A DNA stretch of 64,000 nucleotides, taken from NCBI GenBank assembly GCA_964411125.1, contig CAYPJU010000008.1:54529-118528 (forward strand), in the 5' to 3' direction. The notes under the pieces were generated by a model. That model did no database searches. It saw only the letters and a program-made list of their open reading frames with translations, and had not been told where the DNA came from. Both the position numbers and the translations under genes were made by a program. Below are positions 9,104 through 17,226 of the stretch, in pieces (position 1 is the first letter of the stretch; each line of letters begins with the position of its first letter). This stretch comes from JBFIHF01 sp964411125 (GTDB lineage Bacteria; Myxococcota_A; Bradymonadia; Bradymonadales; Bradymonadaceae).

Positions 9104-9853
9104 TCAGATTCGATGGTGCTCGCGCCATCGAGAGTACGCGGAGCGCCACGAAGGCGCGTGGCGGTCAATCAGTTCCTGCCCGCGCTCGACCGCCGCACGC
9201 TCGATCCGCACGTGTTCGGCGAACCCGTCGGCACCGACTGCCGTATCACGATCCCGTGACGCCCCGACTTCGTGGTCGGTCACGGCGTGCGTCGCTTCGT
9301 GCAAAAGCTGAATCCCTGTGAACACGGGGTCGGCGTCGAGGGACACGGCGACACGCTGTTCCTCGCGTCGCGCCGCTCCGCGCCCGCGCGTGAATCTTCC
9401 GTTGCCGAGCGCGCCGGCGTGAAAGGCCAAGAGCTTCGGACGCTCCAACCCCTCCCACAGCGCGGCGTGCAGCAGGTCCAGTGGCTCGGCGACCTCCGGC
9501 GGCAACCCCGCGCTCGCGTCCCCGTCGAGTTCGTCGCCAGACCGGGCATGAAGCGCTTCGATGAGTCGCGCGCAAAGTTCCACCCCCGCGGGGTCGTCCA
9601 GCGGGCGCGTCGGCTCGGCGAGCCATCGCATCATCGTCGCGCGATCGTCGAACCACAGCGGCAACACCTGCGCATAGACCCGCGCCGGAGCGGCTCGGTA
9701 CGCCATCAAGAGCGGATCCACCCATCGCGGTTTCCGAAGCCTCTCCCACAACCTCGGCGGCCGATGGAGGTTTGCTGCGTCGCGCCCCAGGTCGAGGCGC
9801 GCGAGGACGTCGTAGTACGCCCCGACGTGGTCGGCGTGCCGAACCTCGATCAC
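9104..9853 (-). CDS. HExxH-motif protein at the end of the radical SAM operon
   Basis: A 249-residue protein, probably starting at GTG 9853, which overlaps the stop of the upstream radical SAM gene by four bases (GTGA); the frame extends upstream only through that gene. It has no signal peptide. Residues 180-195 read GIQLLHEATHAVTDHE, an HExxH zinc-peptidase-like motif (H185, E186, H189), with acidic and His residues following (AEH at 212-214) that could complete a metal site. The N-terminal 150 residues are Leu/Arg/Trp-rich and helical. I do not recognise the family. Its coupling to two radical SAM genes makes a maturation protease or metal-binding partner an attractive but unproven guess. 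Confidence 0.7.
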   Translation of the reverse strand: MIEVRHADHVGAYYDVLARLDLGRDAANLHRPPRLWERLRKPRWVDPLLMAYRAAPARVYAQVLPLWFDDRATMMRWLAEPTRPLDDPAGVELCARLIEALHARSGDELDGDASAGLPPEVAEPLDLLHAALWEGLERPKLLAFHAGALGNGRFTRGRGAARREEQRVAVSLDADPVFTGIQLLHEATHAVTDHEVGASRDRDTAVGADGFAEHVRIERAAVERGQELIDRHAPSWRSAYSRWREHHRI

Positions 9854-12042
9854 GCCACACGTTCCGAGAGCCAACCGTTCGGCCCCGCGACGATCGGCAC
9901 GCGCACCCGCGTGACGACGCGCTCCGACAGCGAGTCGCCGTGCCGGGTGATGCAGACCATGTCCTGTCGCCCGAACCGCGGACCGAGAACGCCGACGAAG
10001 CGCCCGGTGTCGCGCAAGATGTCGCGAAGCTTCGCCGGACGCCGGGGCAGCGTGGCGCCGAGCCACGCCGCGTCGAACCGCCCCGCGTCGGGAAGCGTCG
10101 TCGCCTCCCCCCGGACCACACTCACGTTCCCAATCCTCTTCAGTGCGCGCTTCAGTCCCCGCGCAGCGAGCATCCCGAGCGGCGTCTGCGCGACCACCTC
10201 GCCTTCACCACCGACCATGTGCGCCATGAGCGCGGCCACGTATCCGGTGGTTGCAAGGAGATCGACCGCGCGATCGCCGAGCGCAGGGTTGCACTGCTCG
10301 AGCGCGACGGCGACCGTCCGCAGTCCCAGCGCCAGTGGAGGGTTCCCCTCCCTTCCGTCGTGGAGGTGTTTGCCACGCCACATCGACTCCACGGAGCCGG
10401 ATTCGAGGAAGTCGTGGGGCGACACCACCAGCAGCGCTTCGATCAAACGGCCAGTTCGAAGGACGCCCTGCTCGAGCAGCATCTTCACCGCCTCTTCGCG
10501 CTTTCGCACCCGCTCGTCCTTGACGTGCATCCCGATCGGGAACTCCAGAAAACCGCCGCCAGCGAGTTCTTCGCCCGCCCGCAGGCGCTGCTCGGTTTGC
10601 CCTGCGTGCCGAAGCAGACGATCCCGCTGATCGAGCGACAGGAGATTCTTCTGCTCCGCGAGGCTGCGCTCGAACACACGGTCGACCGAACGCCCCTGGC
10701 CGCGAAAACGATCGATGACCGACGCGACGACGGGCGCGTAGTGCTCGTACATGAACCGCACGCGCGTCTCGTAGTCCACCTCGTGCGACGCGTCGAGGTG
10801 CTCGGCACGGAACCCCGCGTCGTACCAGCTCTTCCACCACTCGGGGTGGTAGAACTTCGTCCCGTACTCCGAGGCGTAGTGGTCCATCTGCTCGTGGACG
10901 TGCGATCCGGGGTAGAGCCGAAACGGGTCGAGCGACAACCATCCACACGTCTCGCGCGCGACCCCGAGCAGCTCCTCGGCGAAGGCCAGCGTCTCGCGCA
11001 TCGACTCGATCGTCTCACCGGGATGTCCGACGATGATGTTGCCGGCCCAGTTCAGCCCGTGCTTCAAGCCCAGCCGAGCCAGACGCAGCTGCGCCTCGAG
11101 GTACTTCTCGGGGTTGCGTGCCTTCTGCATCAGCTTCAGCATTCGCGGCGAGCCGCTCTCCATGCCGATACCGATCGAGAAATTCGCCGCCGCGAGCAGC
11201 TCGACGTCCTCTTCGTGCAGGTCGTCCGACCGCGTCAGCGTCCAATACTGCCGCGGCAACAGGCCGCGCTCGGCGATGCCTTGCAGCACTTCGCGACGCC
11301 ACGCGCGATTGAACCCGAAGAGCGGGTCCGCGAGGTTGATGACCCAGTGGTCGAGGTCGGTCTTCTTCGCCAGGCGCTCGAGCTCTTCCAGGGCGCGCCC
11401 CGCCGAGTACGATCGCCACTGGTAGCCGCTCTTCGAGCGCTCCATGCAGAAGGTGCAGCGGTAGGGACAGCCGCGCGACAGATAGAGCTGGAACTTGCGC
11501 CCGATGTCCTTTGCTCGCGGCCAGTACCGGTCCAGAAGGTCCCACTGGTAGGGCGGCAGCGTGTCGAGGTCGGCGATGACGCCTTTGTCCCAGATCTGTC
11601 GCTCGAGCGGCTCCCCCGCCATCTGCGATTTCACGATCTGCGCGGTCGGTACCTCTCCTTCGCCAGGGATGACGGCGTCGAACGGCGAGCCGTCGAAGAT
11701 GACGTCGCCGGGCAGCGCGGACGCGTGGTAGCCCCCCGTGATGAGCGGGACGTCGGGGTAGAGCGTCTTGATGAACCGGGCGAGGCTCATCACCCGCATG
11801 TAGTCGAAGCTCGAATAGCAGCTCAGGCCAATCGCGAAGTACGGGCCCAGCTCCTCGAGCGTGCGTTCGAGGTGACGGTGGTCGCCCCCCTCGTAGTTGA
11901 GGTCGAGTATCTCGACGCGCGCTCCCGTTTCCCGGCGCACGTACCCGCCGACTGAGACGAGATGCGGAAGACCGAAGTCCATGTCGGTCCACTTGATGAT
12001 GCCCGGCGATATCAGGAGCAGGCAGGGTTCGCGAGAACTCAC
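9850..12042 (-). CDS. B12-binding radical SAM protein fused to a degenerate PCMT-like domain
   Basis: A 730-residue protein in three parts. Residues 1-150 are a cobalamin-binding-type Rossmann domain with the conserved ITGGYHASALPGD; no DxHxxG motif is evident. Residues 180-450 are a radical SAM core with C192, C196 and C199 (GCPYRCTFC) for the 4Fe-4S cluster. Residues 505-725 resemble protein-L-isoaspartate O-methyltransferase (KREEAVKMLLEQGVL, then a Rossmann segment), but the SAM loop, usually like EIGTGSGY, reads DLLATTGY (594-601), so methyltransfer by this domain is doubtful. B12 radical SAM enzymes commonly methylate unactivated carbons. Start and stop overlap neighbouring genes by four bases each. 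Confidence 0.88.
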   Translation of the reverse strand: MSSREPCLLLISPGIIKWTDMDFGLPHLVSVGGYVRRETGARVEILDLNYEGGDHRHLERTLEELGPYFAIGLSCYSSFDYMRVMSLARFIKTLYPDVPLITGGYHASALPGDVIFDGSPFDAVIPGEGEVPTAQIVKSQMAGEPLERQIWDKGVIADLDTLPPYQWDLLDRYWPRAKDIGRKFQLYLSRGCPYRCTFCMERSKSGYQWRSYSAGRALEELERLAKKTDLDHWVINLADPLFGFNRAWRREVLQGIAERGLLPRQYWTLTRSDDLHEEDVELLAAANFSIGIGMESGSPRMLKLMQKARNPEKYLEAQLRLARLGLKHGLNWAGNIIVGHPGETIESMRETLAFAEELLGVARETCGWLSLDPFRLYPGSHVHEQMDHYASEYGTKFYHPEWWKSWYDAGFRAEHLDASHEVDYETRVRFMYEHYAPVVASVIDRFRGQGRSVDRVFERSLAEQKNLLSLDQRDRLLRHAGQTEQRLRAGEELAGGGFLEFPIGMHVKDERVRKREEAVKMLLEQGVLRTGRLIEALLVVSPHDFLESGSVESMWRGKHLHDGREGNPPLALGLRTVAVALEQCNPALGDRAVDLLATTGYVAALMAHMVGGEGEVVAQTPLGMLAARGLKRALKRIGNVSVVRGEATTLPDAGRFDAAWLGATLPRRPAKLRDILRDTGRFVGVLGPRFGRQDMVCITRHGDSLSERVVTRVRVPIVAGPNGWLSERVA

Positions 12043-13118
12043 TCGGCGGCCCCCTCACGCCAGCCGGGATCGAGCGCGTTCTGCAGGAACGGCTCGGGGT
12101 GGCGCGTGTCCCCGAACATCGCGAACCCCGATTCCTTGCAGCCCCCCTGGCACGATTGCTCGTAGCGGCACCCCTTGCACATCTCGGGGACGGCACGCCG
12201 AAAAGCGTTCTGGTACTCCTGCACGCGCCTGTGGATCGCCGGCCAGTCCTCATCCACCAGATTGCCGAGGATGCCGCTCGCCAGGTTGCACGAGCGAACG
12301 TTGCCCATCGGGTCGACGACGATGTTCGGGGACTCGGTGCCCGTCGAGCAAAACCCGAACTGCACCCATTCGTAGCGATCGAGGCGGATCAAGCACGGTG
12401 GAATCGGCATCGCGGTCGCGACGCGAATCCCGTACTTGCGCCCGAGTTCTTCGGCGACGTCGAGGTTTGCCTCGACGTGTTCCACGTCAGGCAGCAGCTC
12501 CGCGACCTCGTGGATCGCGCCGCCGGCAGGAGACATCCTGTTGTACGAGATCTGGCGGACCCCCAGGACGTAGCAGAGCTCGATGACTTCGGCGAAGTCC
12601 ATCCAATTCTGGCGCATCGCCACGAAACAGACCTGAACCGGGACGCCGGCTTCACGCAGGTCGAGAGCCGCGCGCAGCGTGCTGTCGAAACACTTCGCGC
12701 CCTTCAGCTCGTCGTGCTTCGACGGCTCGGCCGACAGAATCGTGAGCTGCACACCGCGGACGCCGAGCTCGCCGAGCCGCTTCGCGCGCTGCGGCGGAAC
12801 GTGTGAGCCGTTCGTGATGAGCTGCACGGTGTCGACGAGCGAGGTCGCCTTCTCCATGATCGCCATCGCGTCCTTACGCAGCAGCGGTTCGCCGCCCGTG
12901 ATCGTGATGTGGCTCGCGCCGGTCTGTTCGACCGCTTTCTGCATGACGGCGAGGAATTCCTCGCTCTTCAACATCCCGCGCTTGTAGCCGCCCTGAGGGT
13001 CGCCGGGGCTGGCGTTCCAGACGTTGTAGCAGTGACCACAGCTGTGGTCGCACCCGGTCATCAGCTCGAAGTCGAGCCGCGGGACGTCGTGAGAAGCGCC
13101 GATTTCGAAGATGCCCAT
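12039..13118 (-). CDS. Radical SAM protein with SPASM-type C-terminus
   Basis: A 359-residue radical SAM enzyme. The cluster-binding motif is C23, C27, C30 (CDHSCGHC); TITGGEPLLR is the glycine-rich SAM-contacting strand. The C-terminal part has Cys residues in SCNLASG and then CKGCRYEQSCQGGCKESG, a SPASM-like arrangement holding auxiliary iron-sulfur clusters as in peptide-modifying enzymes (PqqE, anSME, sactisynthases). It lies 24 bp after a Cys-rich lipoprotein gene and overlaps the B12 radical SAM gene by four bases (ATGA). The lipoproteins encoded just upstream are the obvious candidate substrates, by context only. No strong Shine-Dalgarno precedes the ATG. Confidence 0.88.
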   Translation of the reverse strand: MGIFEIGASHDVPRLDFELMTGCDHSCGHCYNVWNASPGDPQGGYKRGMLKSEEFLAVMQKAVEQTGASHITITGGEPLLRKDAMAIMEKATSLVDTVQLITNGSHVPPQRAKRLGELGVRGVQLTILSAEPSKHDELKGAKCFDSTLRAALDLREAGVPVQVCFVAMRQNWMDFAEVIELCYVLGVRQISYNRMSPAGGAIHEVAELLPDVEHVEANLDVAEELGRKYGIRVATAMPIPPCLIRLDRYEWVQFGFCSTGTESPNIVVDPMGNVRSCNLASGILGNLVDEDWPAIHRRVQEYQNAFRRAVPEMCKGCRYEQSCQGGCKESGFAMFGDTRHPEPFLQNALDPGWREGAAE

Positions 13119-13142
13119 CGCGTTGCCCAGTGGGAGTGCGCG

Positions 13143-13541
13143 TCACGCCTCGCGGTCGAGGCGCTCCTGCAGGTCGGCTGGAAGCCGGTCACGGTACTTG
13201 TCGAGGAGGTCACGACGACCGAGGGTCCCAACGTCCCCCGTGTCGGATGCACCACTGTCGACGCCTCCGTCGCGTCCAGCATCGCCAGGCCCTGCATCCG
13301 TCCCCTGATCGAACTCCTGGGGCACGTAGGAGAGACAAGGCCCGACGTCGAGGCACGGGCCGAAGCAGCCGCCGTCGTTGCAGCCCTGGCCCCCTCCCGT
13401 GAGAAAGAGGAGGACGAGCCCAATGACCCCGAATCCGATTCCACCGAAGAGGCCGCCGCTGCTCGCCGGTCCGCACGCAGCGAGCGTGACCGCCGCCAGG
13501 ACGAACATGACGATCGCTGCGCGGCGTCGCCGCCCGCTCAT
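13143..13541 (-). CDS. Small Cys-rich lipoprotein A of the radical SAM operon
   Basis: A 132-residue protein with lipobox Cys at 23 (LAAC), a second hydrophobic stretch (about 30-50), a Cys cluster (C54, C59, C63, C69) in which GPCL occurs twice, an Asp/Gly-rich linker and a charged C-terminal helix (109-128) containing DRLPADLQERL. The ATG overlaps the stop of lipoprotein B by four bases (13538-13541). The GPCL elements and the DRLP-D-RL tail are shared with lipoprotein B, which suggests two paralogous substrates of one modifying system. It could also be an ordinary structural lipoprotein. No database family was recognised. Confidence 0.75.
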   Translation of the reverse strand: MSGRRRRAAIVMFVLAAVTLAACGPASSGGLFGGIGFGVIGLVLLFLTGGGQGCNDGGCFGPCLDVGPCLSYVPQEFDQGTDAGPGDAGRDGGVDSGASDTGDVGTLGRRDLLDKYRDRLPADLQERLDREA

Positions 13542-14092
13542 GCGTCCTCCGAGCCGTCGTGGTCGCCACCGCGCAGGCGCGCCGTCACGTCGGACGGTAG
13601 TCGATCTTCCAGGCGTGCGAGGATTTCCTCGCGGTCTCGTACGATCCGCGCGCCGACCTCGACGTCGGTTCCCGCATCGCCCGGGTCGAGCCCGAAGTCG
13701 GGGGCCGGAGGTGAGAGGCACGGCCCGGTATCGAACCGCTCGATCTCCATGTCGGAAGGCCCGCCAGCGTCGTCGGGCGTGCCCATGTCGGGTGGGAGCG
13801 GAGTCAGGCAGGGCCCGAACTCGGCGTCGATCGGAGGAGAGAGGCAAACGCCGAAGTCGGGCTCCGGGTCGTCGCCACCGTCCTCACCGCCGTCGACGAC
13901 TCCGGTGTCGTTGGTACCGACATCGTCCTTGTCGGGCGGCGGACTGCACGCGGCGAGCAACGTCGCCGCGATGGCGATCGCAGCGAGGATCGAGCCAGTC
14001 GGCCCTACCCCCGCGCCCGCTGTGCAGGCGGCAGTCAGCGATGCCAGCATGACGATCTGCCATGCGCGAAGTCGCAACCCGTTCTTGAACAT
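13538..14092 (-). CDS. Lipoprotein B with repeated FGxCL-type motifs
   Basis: A 184-residue protein, first gene of the operon. Two hydrophobic segments each end in a Cys (C23 in LTAAC, C49 in LLAAC), so the processed start is uncertain; no clear Shine-Dalgarno supports the ATG at 14092. The mature part has three similar blocks: DFGVCLSPP (79-87), EFGPCLTPLPP (91-101) and DTGPCLSPPAPDFG (121-134), each with one Cys (C83, C95, C125) followed by Leu and Pro. The C-terminal helix (153-173, with EDRLPSDVTARL) matches that of lipoprotein A. Repeated cores plus a common helix next to radical SAM enzymes resemble a modified-peptide substrate; this is inference. Confidence 0.72.
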   Translation of the reverse strand: MFKNGLRLRAWQIVMLASLTAACTAGAGVGPTGSILAAIAIAATLLAACSPPPDKDDVGTNDTGVVDGGEDGGDDPEPDFGVCLSPPIDAEFGPCLTPLPPDMGTPDDAGGPSDMEIERFDTGPCLSPPAPDFGLDPGDAGTDVEVGARIVRDREEILARLEDRLPSDVTARLRGGDHDGSEDA

Positions 14093-14271
14093 GAAAGAAG
14101 TATAGGGACCGGCGACGCACGTCGCAATCGTGGCGCGACCGCCCCTACTCACGATGCGTCGCCGGTCAACCGAGCGGCTATTCGGTTGAGGCTGTTCCGG
14201 TCGGTACTAGGTTGCGTTTCGAGCCAGGCGGGCTGGCCGCCTCGGCGTAATTCGAATGAATGAGGTATGAA
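14093..14271. promoter_or_regulatory. Divergent intergenic region (radical SAM operon / CsbD-like gene)
   Basis: These 179 bp separate lipoprotein B (minus) from the CsbD-like gene (plus), so promoters for both should lie here. GAGG at 14262-14265 is the ribosome binding site of the CsbD-like gene. I could not place a confident -35/-10 pair for either direction. Confidence 0.4.
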
Positions 14272-14472
14272 ATGAACAAGGACCAGATCAAAGGCAATTG
14301 GAAGCAGTTCAAGGGCGAAGTCAAACAGGAGTGGGGCAAGCTCACCAACGACGACCTCGACTACATCGCCGGTAGCCGTGACAAGCTGGAAGGTAAGGTT
14401 CAGGAGCGCTACGGAATCGAGCGCGAAGTTGCGAAGAAGCGCGTCGACAACTTCTACCAGAAGTACGACTGA
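14272..14472 (+). CDS. CsbD-like stress protein
   Basis: A 66-residue hydrophilic protein starting MNKDQIKGNWKQFKG, followed by WGKLTNDDLD and GSRDKLEGKVQERYG, which matches the CsbD family along its full length. CsbD proteins are small, abundant, highly charged general-stress proteins (SigB-dependent in Bacillus) of unknown biochemical role. I chose the ATG at 14272, with GAGG seven bases upstream, over an in-frame ATG four codons earlier. A strong hairpin follows the stop. Confidence 0.92.
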   Translation: MNKDQIKGNWKQFKGEVKQEWGKLTNDDLDYIAGSRDKLEGKVQERYGIEREVAKKRVDNFYQKYD

Positions 14473-14495
14473 GCACCTCGACTGCTCGAAAACTA

Positions 14496-14524
14496 CGAAG
14501 GCCCCGACGACGTCGGGGCCTTCG
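14496..14524. terminator. Bidirectional terminator hairpin
   Basis: A perfect 13-bp stem (14496-14508 with 14512-14524) around a three-base centre lies between the convergent CsbD-like gene (ends 14472) and dihydropyrimidinase (ends 14548). GCGCTTTCTT follows on the plus strand. It probably ends transcription from both sides. Confidence 0.8.
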
Positions 14525-14547
14525 CGCTTTCTTGGCTCGATCGAGGC

Positions 14548-15927
14548 TCAGTACGCTTCGGGCTTTCGTCGCAGAAGCTGCCCACGCGTAGCGTCACCGA
14601 CGAACTCGCCGTCGCGGACCGAGACCTGTCCACGGACCGTCACGACCGATGGGCGCCCATCGATCTCGAAGCCTTCGAATCCGCTGTAGTCGTTGTTCAC
14701 GCTGTGGGTTTCGGCGGAGATCTTGCCCCGATAGTCGGGGTCGTACACGACCAGGTCGGCGTCGCTGCCGACGGCGATGCAGCCCTTCCGAGGATGAAGC
14801 CCGAACAACTTCGCGGACCGCGTGCTCGCGGCGTCGACGAAGCGGTTGAGATCGAGCGTGCCGCGGCTCACGCCGTAGGTGTAGAGCAGGTTCACGCGGT
14901 CCTCGATCGCCGGGATTCCGTTTGGAATCTTGGTGAAGTCCCCGCGCCCCATGTCCTTTTGCTCGAGATCGAACGGGCAGTGGTCGGTCCCGATGGTGTC
15001 GATGTGCCCGTGGTTCAGCGCGTTCCACAGGTACGGCTGGTTTCGCTCGTGACGCAGCGGGGGCGACATCACCCACTTCGCGCCCTCGAAGCCGTCGCGC
15101 TCGGCGTAGGTCTTGTCGAAGATCAGGTGCGGAATCACGGTCTCGACGTGGATGTCGACGCCGCGCGCCTTGGCCGCCATCGCGGCCTCCAGAGCCGGCT
15201 TGCACGACAGATGGACGACGTAGCCTTTCGCGCCGGTCATCTCGAGAAACGTCGCGAAATGGTGCGTCCCCTCGGCCTCGACCGACTCCGGCCGGCTCGG
15301 CTCGTGCCACTCGGGCCCCGTCTTCCCTTCCGCGAGAAGCTTCTGCTGCAACTGCGCGACGACCTCCGCGTTCTCGCAGTGCGCAGTGACGATCACCCCG
15401 AGCTCTTTGGCGAGCGTCAGCGTGTCGAACAGCTCGTCGTCCTCGACGCCGAAGAAGCCCTTGTAGGCGAGGAAGACCTTGAACGACGTGATGCCGTCGT
15501 CCACGATCTCACGGAGCTGTCGCTCCGTCGTCTCGTCGAACTTCGAGACCGCCATGTGGAACGTGTAGTCGCAGGCGCTGTTCCCCTCGGCCTTCGACTT
15601 CCAGAGCTCGTAGCCCTCCAGCGTGTCTTCTTCGCGAGACGGACACGCCATCTCGATGAAGGTGGTCGTCCCGCCCACGAGCGCCGCTTTGCTCGCGGTG
15701 GCGTGGGTGTCTTTGGCGAAGGTCCCCATGAAGGGAAGATGGATGTGGACGTGAGGATCGATGAATCCTGGGAAGACGTACTTCCCGCTCGCGTCGATCA
15801 CCTCGGTGCCCTCGGGCACGTCGAGGTCCTTTCCGATGCGGGTGATCGTCTCACCCTCGCAGTAGATGTCGGCGAAATAGTCGTCGGAGGCGGTGATGAT
15901 TCGACCGCCCTTGATGAGAATGCCCAT
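14548..15927 (-). CDS. hydA: Dihydropyrimidinase / D-hydantoinase
   Basis: A 459-residue cyclic amidohydrolase of the dihydropyrimidinase family, which opens the ring of dihydrouracil, dihydrothymine or hydantoins in the cytoplasm. Metal ligands are visible: H59 and H61 in PGFIDPHVHIH, the lysine expected to be carboxylated (K150 in TSFKVFLAYKG), H183 in TAHCEN, and an Asp in GTDHCPF. Length and architecture are typical. GAGGCG lies upstream of the ATG. The product, an N-carbamoyl-beta-amino acid, would be cleaved by a beta-ureidopropionase not seen here; the resulting beta-alanine could feed the class III aminotransferase at 7.7-9.0 kb. Confidence 0.93.
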   Translation of the reverse strand: MGILIKGGRIITASDDYFADIYCEGETITRIGKDLDVPEGTEVIDASGKYVFPGFIDPHVHIHLPFMGTFAKDTHATASKAALVGGTTTFIEMACPSREEDTLEGYELWKSKAEGNSACDYTFHMAVSKFDETTERQLREIVDDGITSFKVFLAYKGFFGVEDDELFDTLTLAKELGVIVTAHCENAEVVAQLQQKLLAEGKTGPEWHEPSRPESVEAEGTHHFATFLEMTGAKGYVVHLSCKPALEAAMAAKARGVDIHVETVIPHLIFDKTYAERDGFEGAKWVMSPPLRHERNQPYLWNALNHGHIDTIGTDHCPFDLEQKDMGRGDFTKIPNGIPAIEDRVNLLYTYGVSRGTLDLNRFVDAASTRSAKLFGLHPRKGCIAVGSDADLVVYDPDYRGKISAETHSVNNDYSGFEGFEIDGRPSVVTVRGQVSVRDGEFVGDATRGQLLRRKPEAY

Positions 15928-16010
15928 GAGTTGCGCCTCGGCGAGTTGTTGAAGAACGCGCCGAGGCTACAACCTGAGATGCCGTGTGAAAAGAGGCGTG
16001 AGGACGCGGA

Positions 16011-16952
16011 CTACTGCATCGAGAGGGTCGTCACGAGCTGGTAGCTGTGGTCACCGTCGGGCACGTACCCGTAGGCGTCGACGACGATCCAGTACTCCTG
16101 GCCGCTCGTCGCGGTGAACGTCCCCTTGGAGTCGAACGTCCCGTCCGGATCGTCCTCGCTGTCGTCGTTGGCGACGAGCACACCGTTCGTGGGATTCCAG
16201 ACGTACAGGATCGTGTCCAGATCGCTCTCGGTCGGCGCTCGCTCGGCGAACGTCTCGACGGTCACCATGTCGTCGCTGTCGGCCGTCCACGAGTAGACGT
16301 CGACCGCGTTTCCGTCGAGCTCGGCGTCCTGCATGCCCGGGATCGTGAGATCGGTCGCGGCCGGCATGGTGTCGACGGCGGTCGTGATTTCGTAGGTCGA
16401 AGCGCCGTCGATCCCGAACACCGAGAAGAGATGAGCCCCGTCTTCTGCAATGAAGAACTGTCGCGTCGCGCCCGCCGCCATGACGATTTCGCGCTCGATC
16501 TCCCCGCTGGGGTCGATGAGGCCCCCCACCAGCGCATCCGCGGTCCCAGCGGAAGTGACCGTCACGGTGAGGATCGTTCCCGCGGTCAAGTCGAGCGAGA
16601 AGAGGTCCACGTCTTCTTCGTCGGCGCGGCCCGAGAATGCCTCGCCGACGGCGACGACATTGGCCGTCTCGTCGTTCGGCTCCATCTCGGTGCCGAAGTC
16701 GTTGTTGGGTCCCCCGGTAGTTCCGTTGTTGGAACCCGCCGTCGTCCCGTTGTTGGACCCGGGGGTCGTCCCGTTGTTGGACCCCGGGGTGGTCCCGTTG
16801 TTCGTCCCGCCGGTGCCGTTGTTGCTACCGACGTTGGTCCCGTTGTTCGTCCCGCCGGTGCCGTTGTTGGTGCCTTTGCCGTTGTTGTCGCCAGGGCCAC
16901 ATGCGGCGACGAGTGCGGCGGTAGCGATGATCATCAATTTCGCGTTCTTCAT
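16011..16952 (-). CDS. Lipoprotein with Asn-Asn-Gly repeats and PPC-like domain
   Basis: A 313-residue predicted lipoprotein. The ATG at 16952 has GGAAGG just upstream and opens MKNAKLMIIATAALVAACG. A long repeat linker follows, built from NNGT plus about four more residues (24-bp DNA period, about 16700-16890). The rest contains EPNDETANV and a beta-rich segment with VDLFSLDL, typical of the bacterial pre-peptidase C-terminal (PPC) domain, then a second similar unit ending in a YWIVVDAYG strand. PPC domains are secreted beta-sandwiches often attached to proteases; no protease is present, so this looks like a surface adhesive or binding lipoprotein. Confidence 0.8.
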   Translation of the reverse strand: MKNAKLMIIATAALVAACGPGDNNGKGTNNGTGGTNNGTNVGSNNGTGGTNNGTTPGSNNGTTPGSNNGTTAGSNNGTTGGPNNDFGTEMEPNDETANVVAVGEAFSGRADEEDVDLFSLDLTAGTILTVTVTSAGTADALVGGLIDPSGEIEREIVMAAGATRQFFIAEDGAHLFSVFGIDGASTYEITTAVDTMPAATDLTIPGMQDAELDGNAVDVYSWTADSDDMVTVETFAERAPTESDLDTILYVWNPTNGVLVANDDSEDDPDGTFDSKGTFTATSGQEYWIVVDAYGYVPDGDHSYQLVTTLSMQ

Positions 16953-17226
16953 GTTCCATCCTTCCGAGATTGCGCCTGAGGCACGCGCTTGTGCGGCGCA
17001 GACTCTTGGCGAAAACAGAAAACAATTCAACCCGCGGTCGCAGCATCTCGGTAGCGCCGACCTCCGGCCTGCCCACATCTTCGGCACCGTCGGCGGAATT
17101 TCCCGCGTGGAGGCGATATTATCTCCTCCGCGGTCTGGCGAAGCCGACCGTGAATACGAAACGTCCCGGGAGCGTAGCGCCTCGGGCTGAACCCCGCTCA
17201 GGCAGAGCCGAGCGAAGGAGAAAGAC
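16953..17226. other. Divergent intergenic region
   Basis: The 274 bp separate a minus-strand lipoprotein from the plus-strand His-rich protein, so both promoters should be here. Near 17109-17129 is a small inverted repeat (GGAG...CTCC) around an AT-rich TATTAT core that could be a -10 element, but no matching -35 is evident. A GAAGGAGA ribosome binding site ends the region on the plus strand. Confidence 0.4.

Noticed and set aside
9246..10121. An alternative minus-strand frame over the HExxH gene
   Set aside because: Arg/Gly-rich with no motif; the frame ending at 9104 has the HExxH motif and couples to the upstream stop.
14186..14210. TTGAGG ... TACTAG as a promoter for the CsbD-like gene
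   Set aside because: The spacing is only 13 bp, too short for a sigma-70-type promoter.
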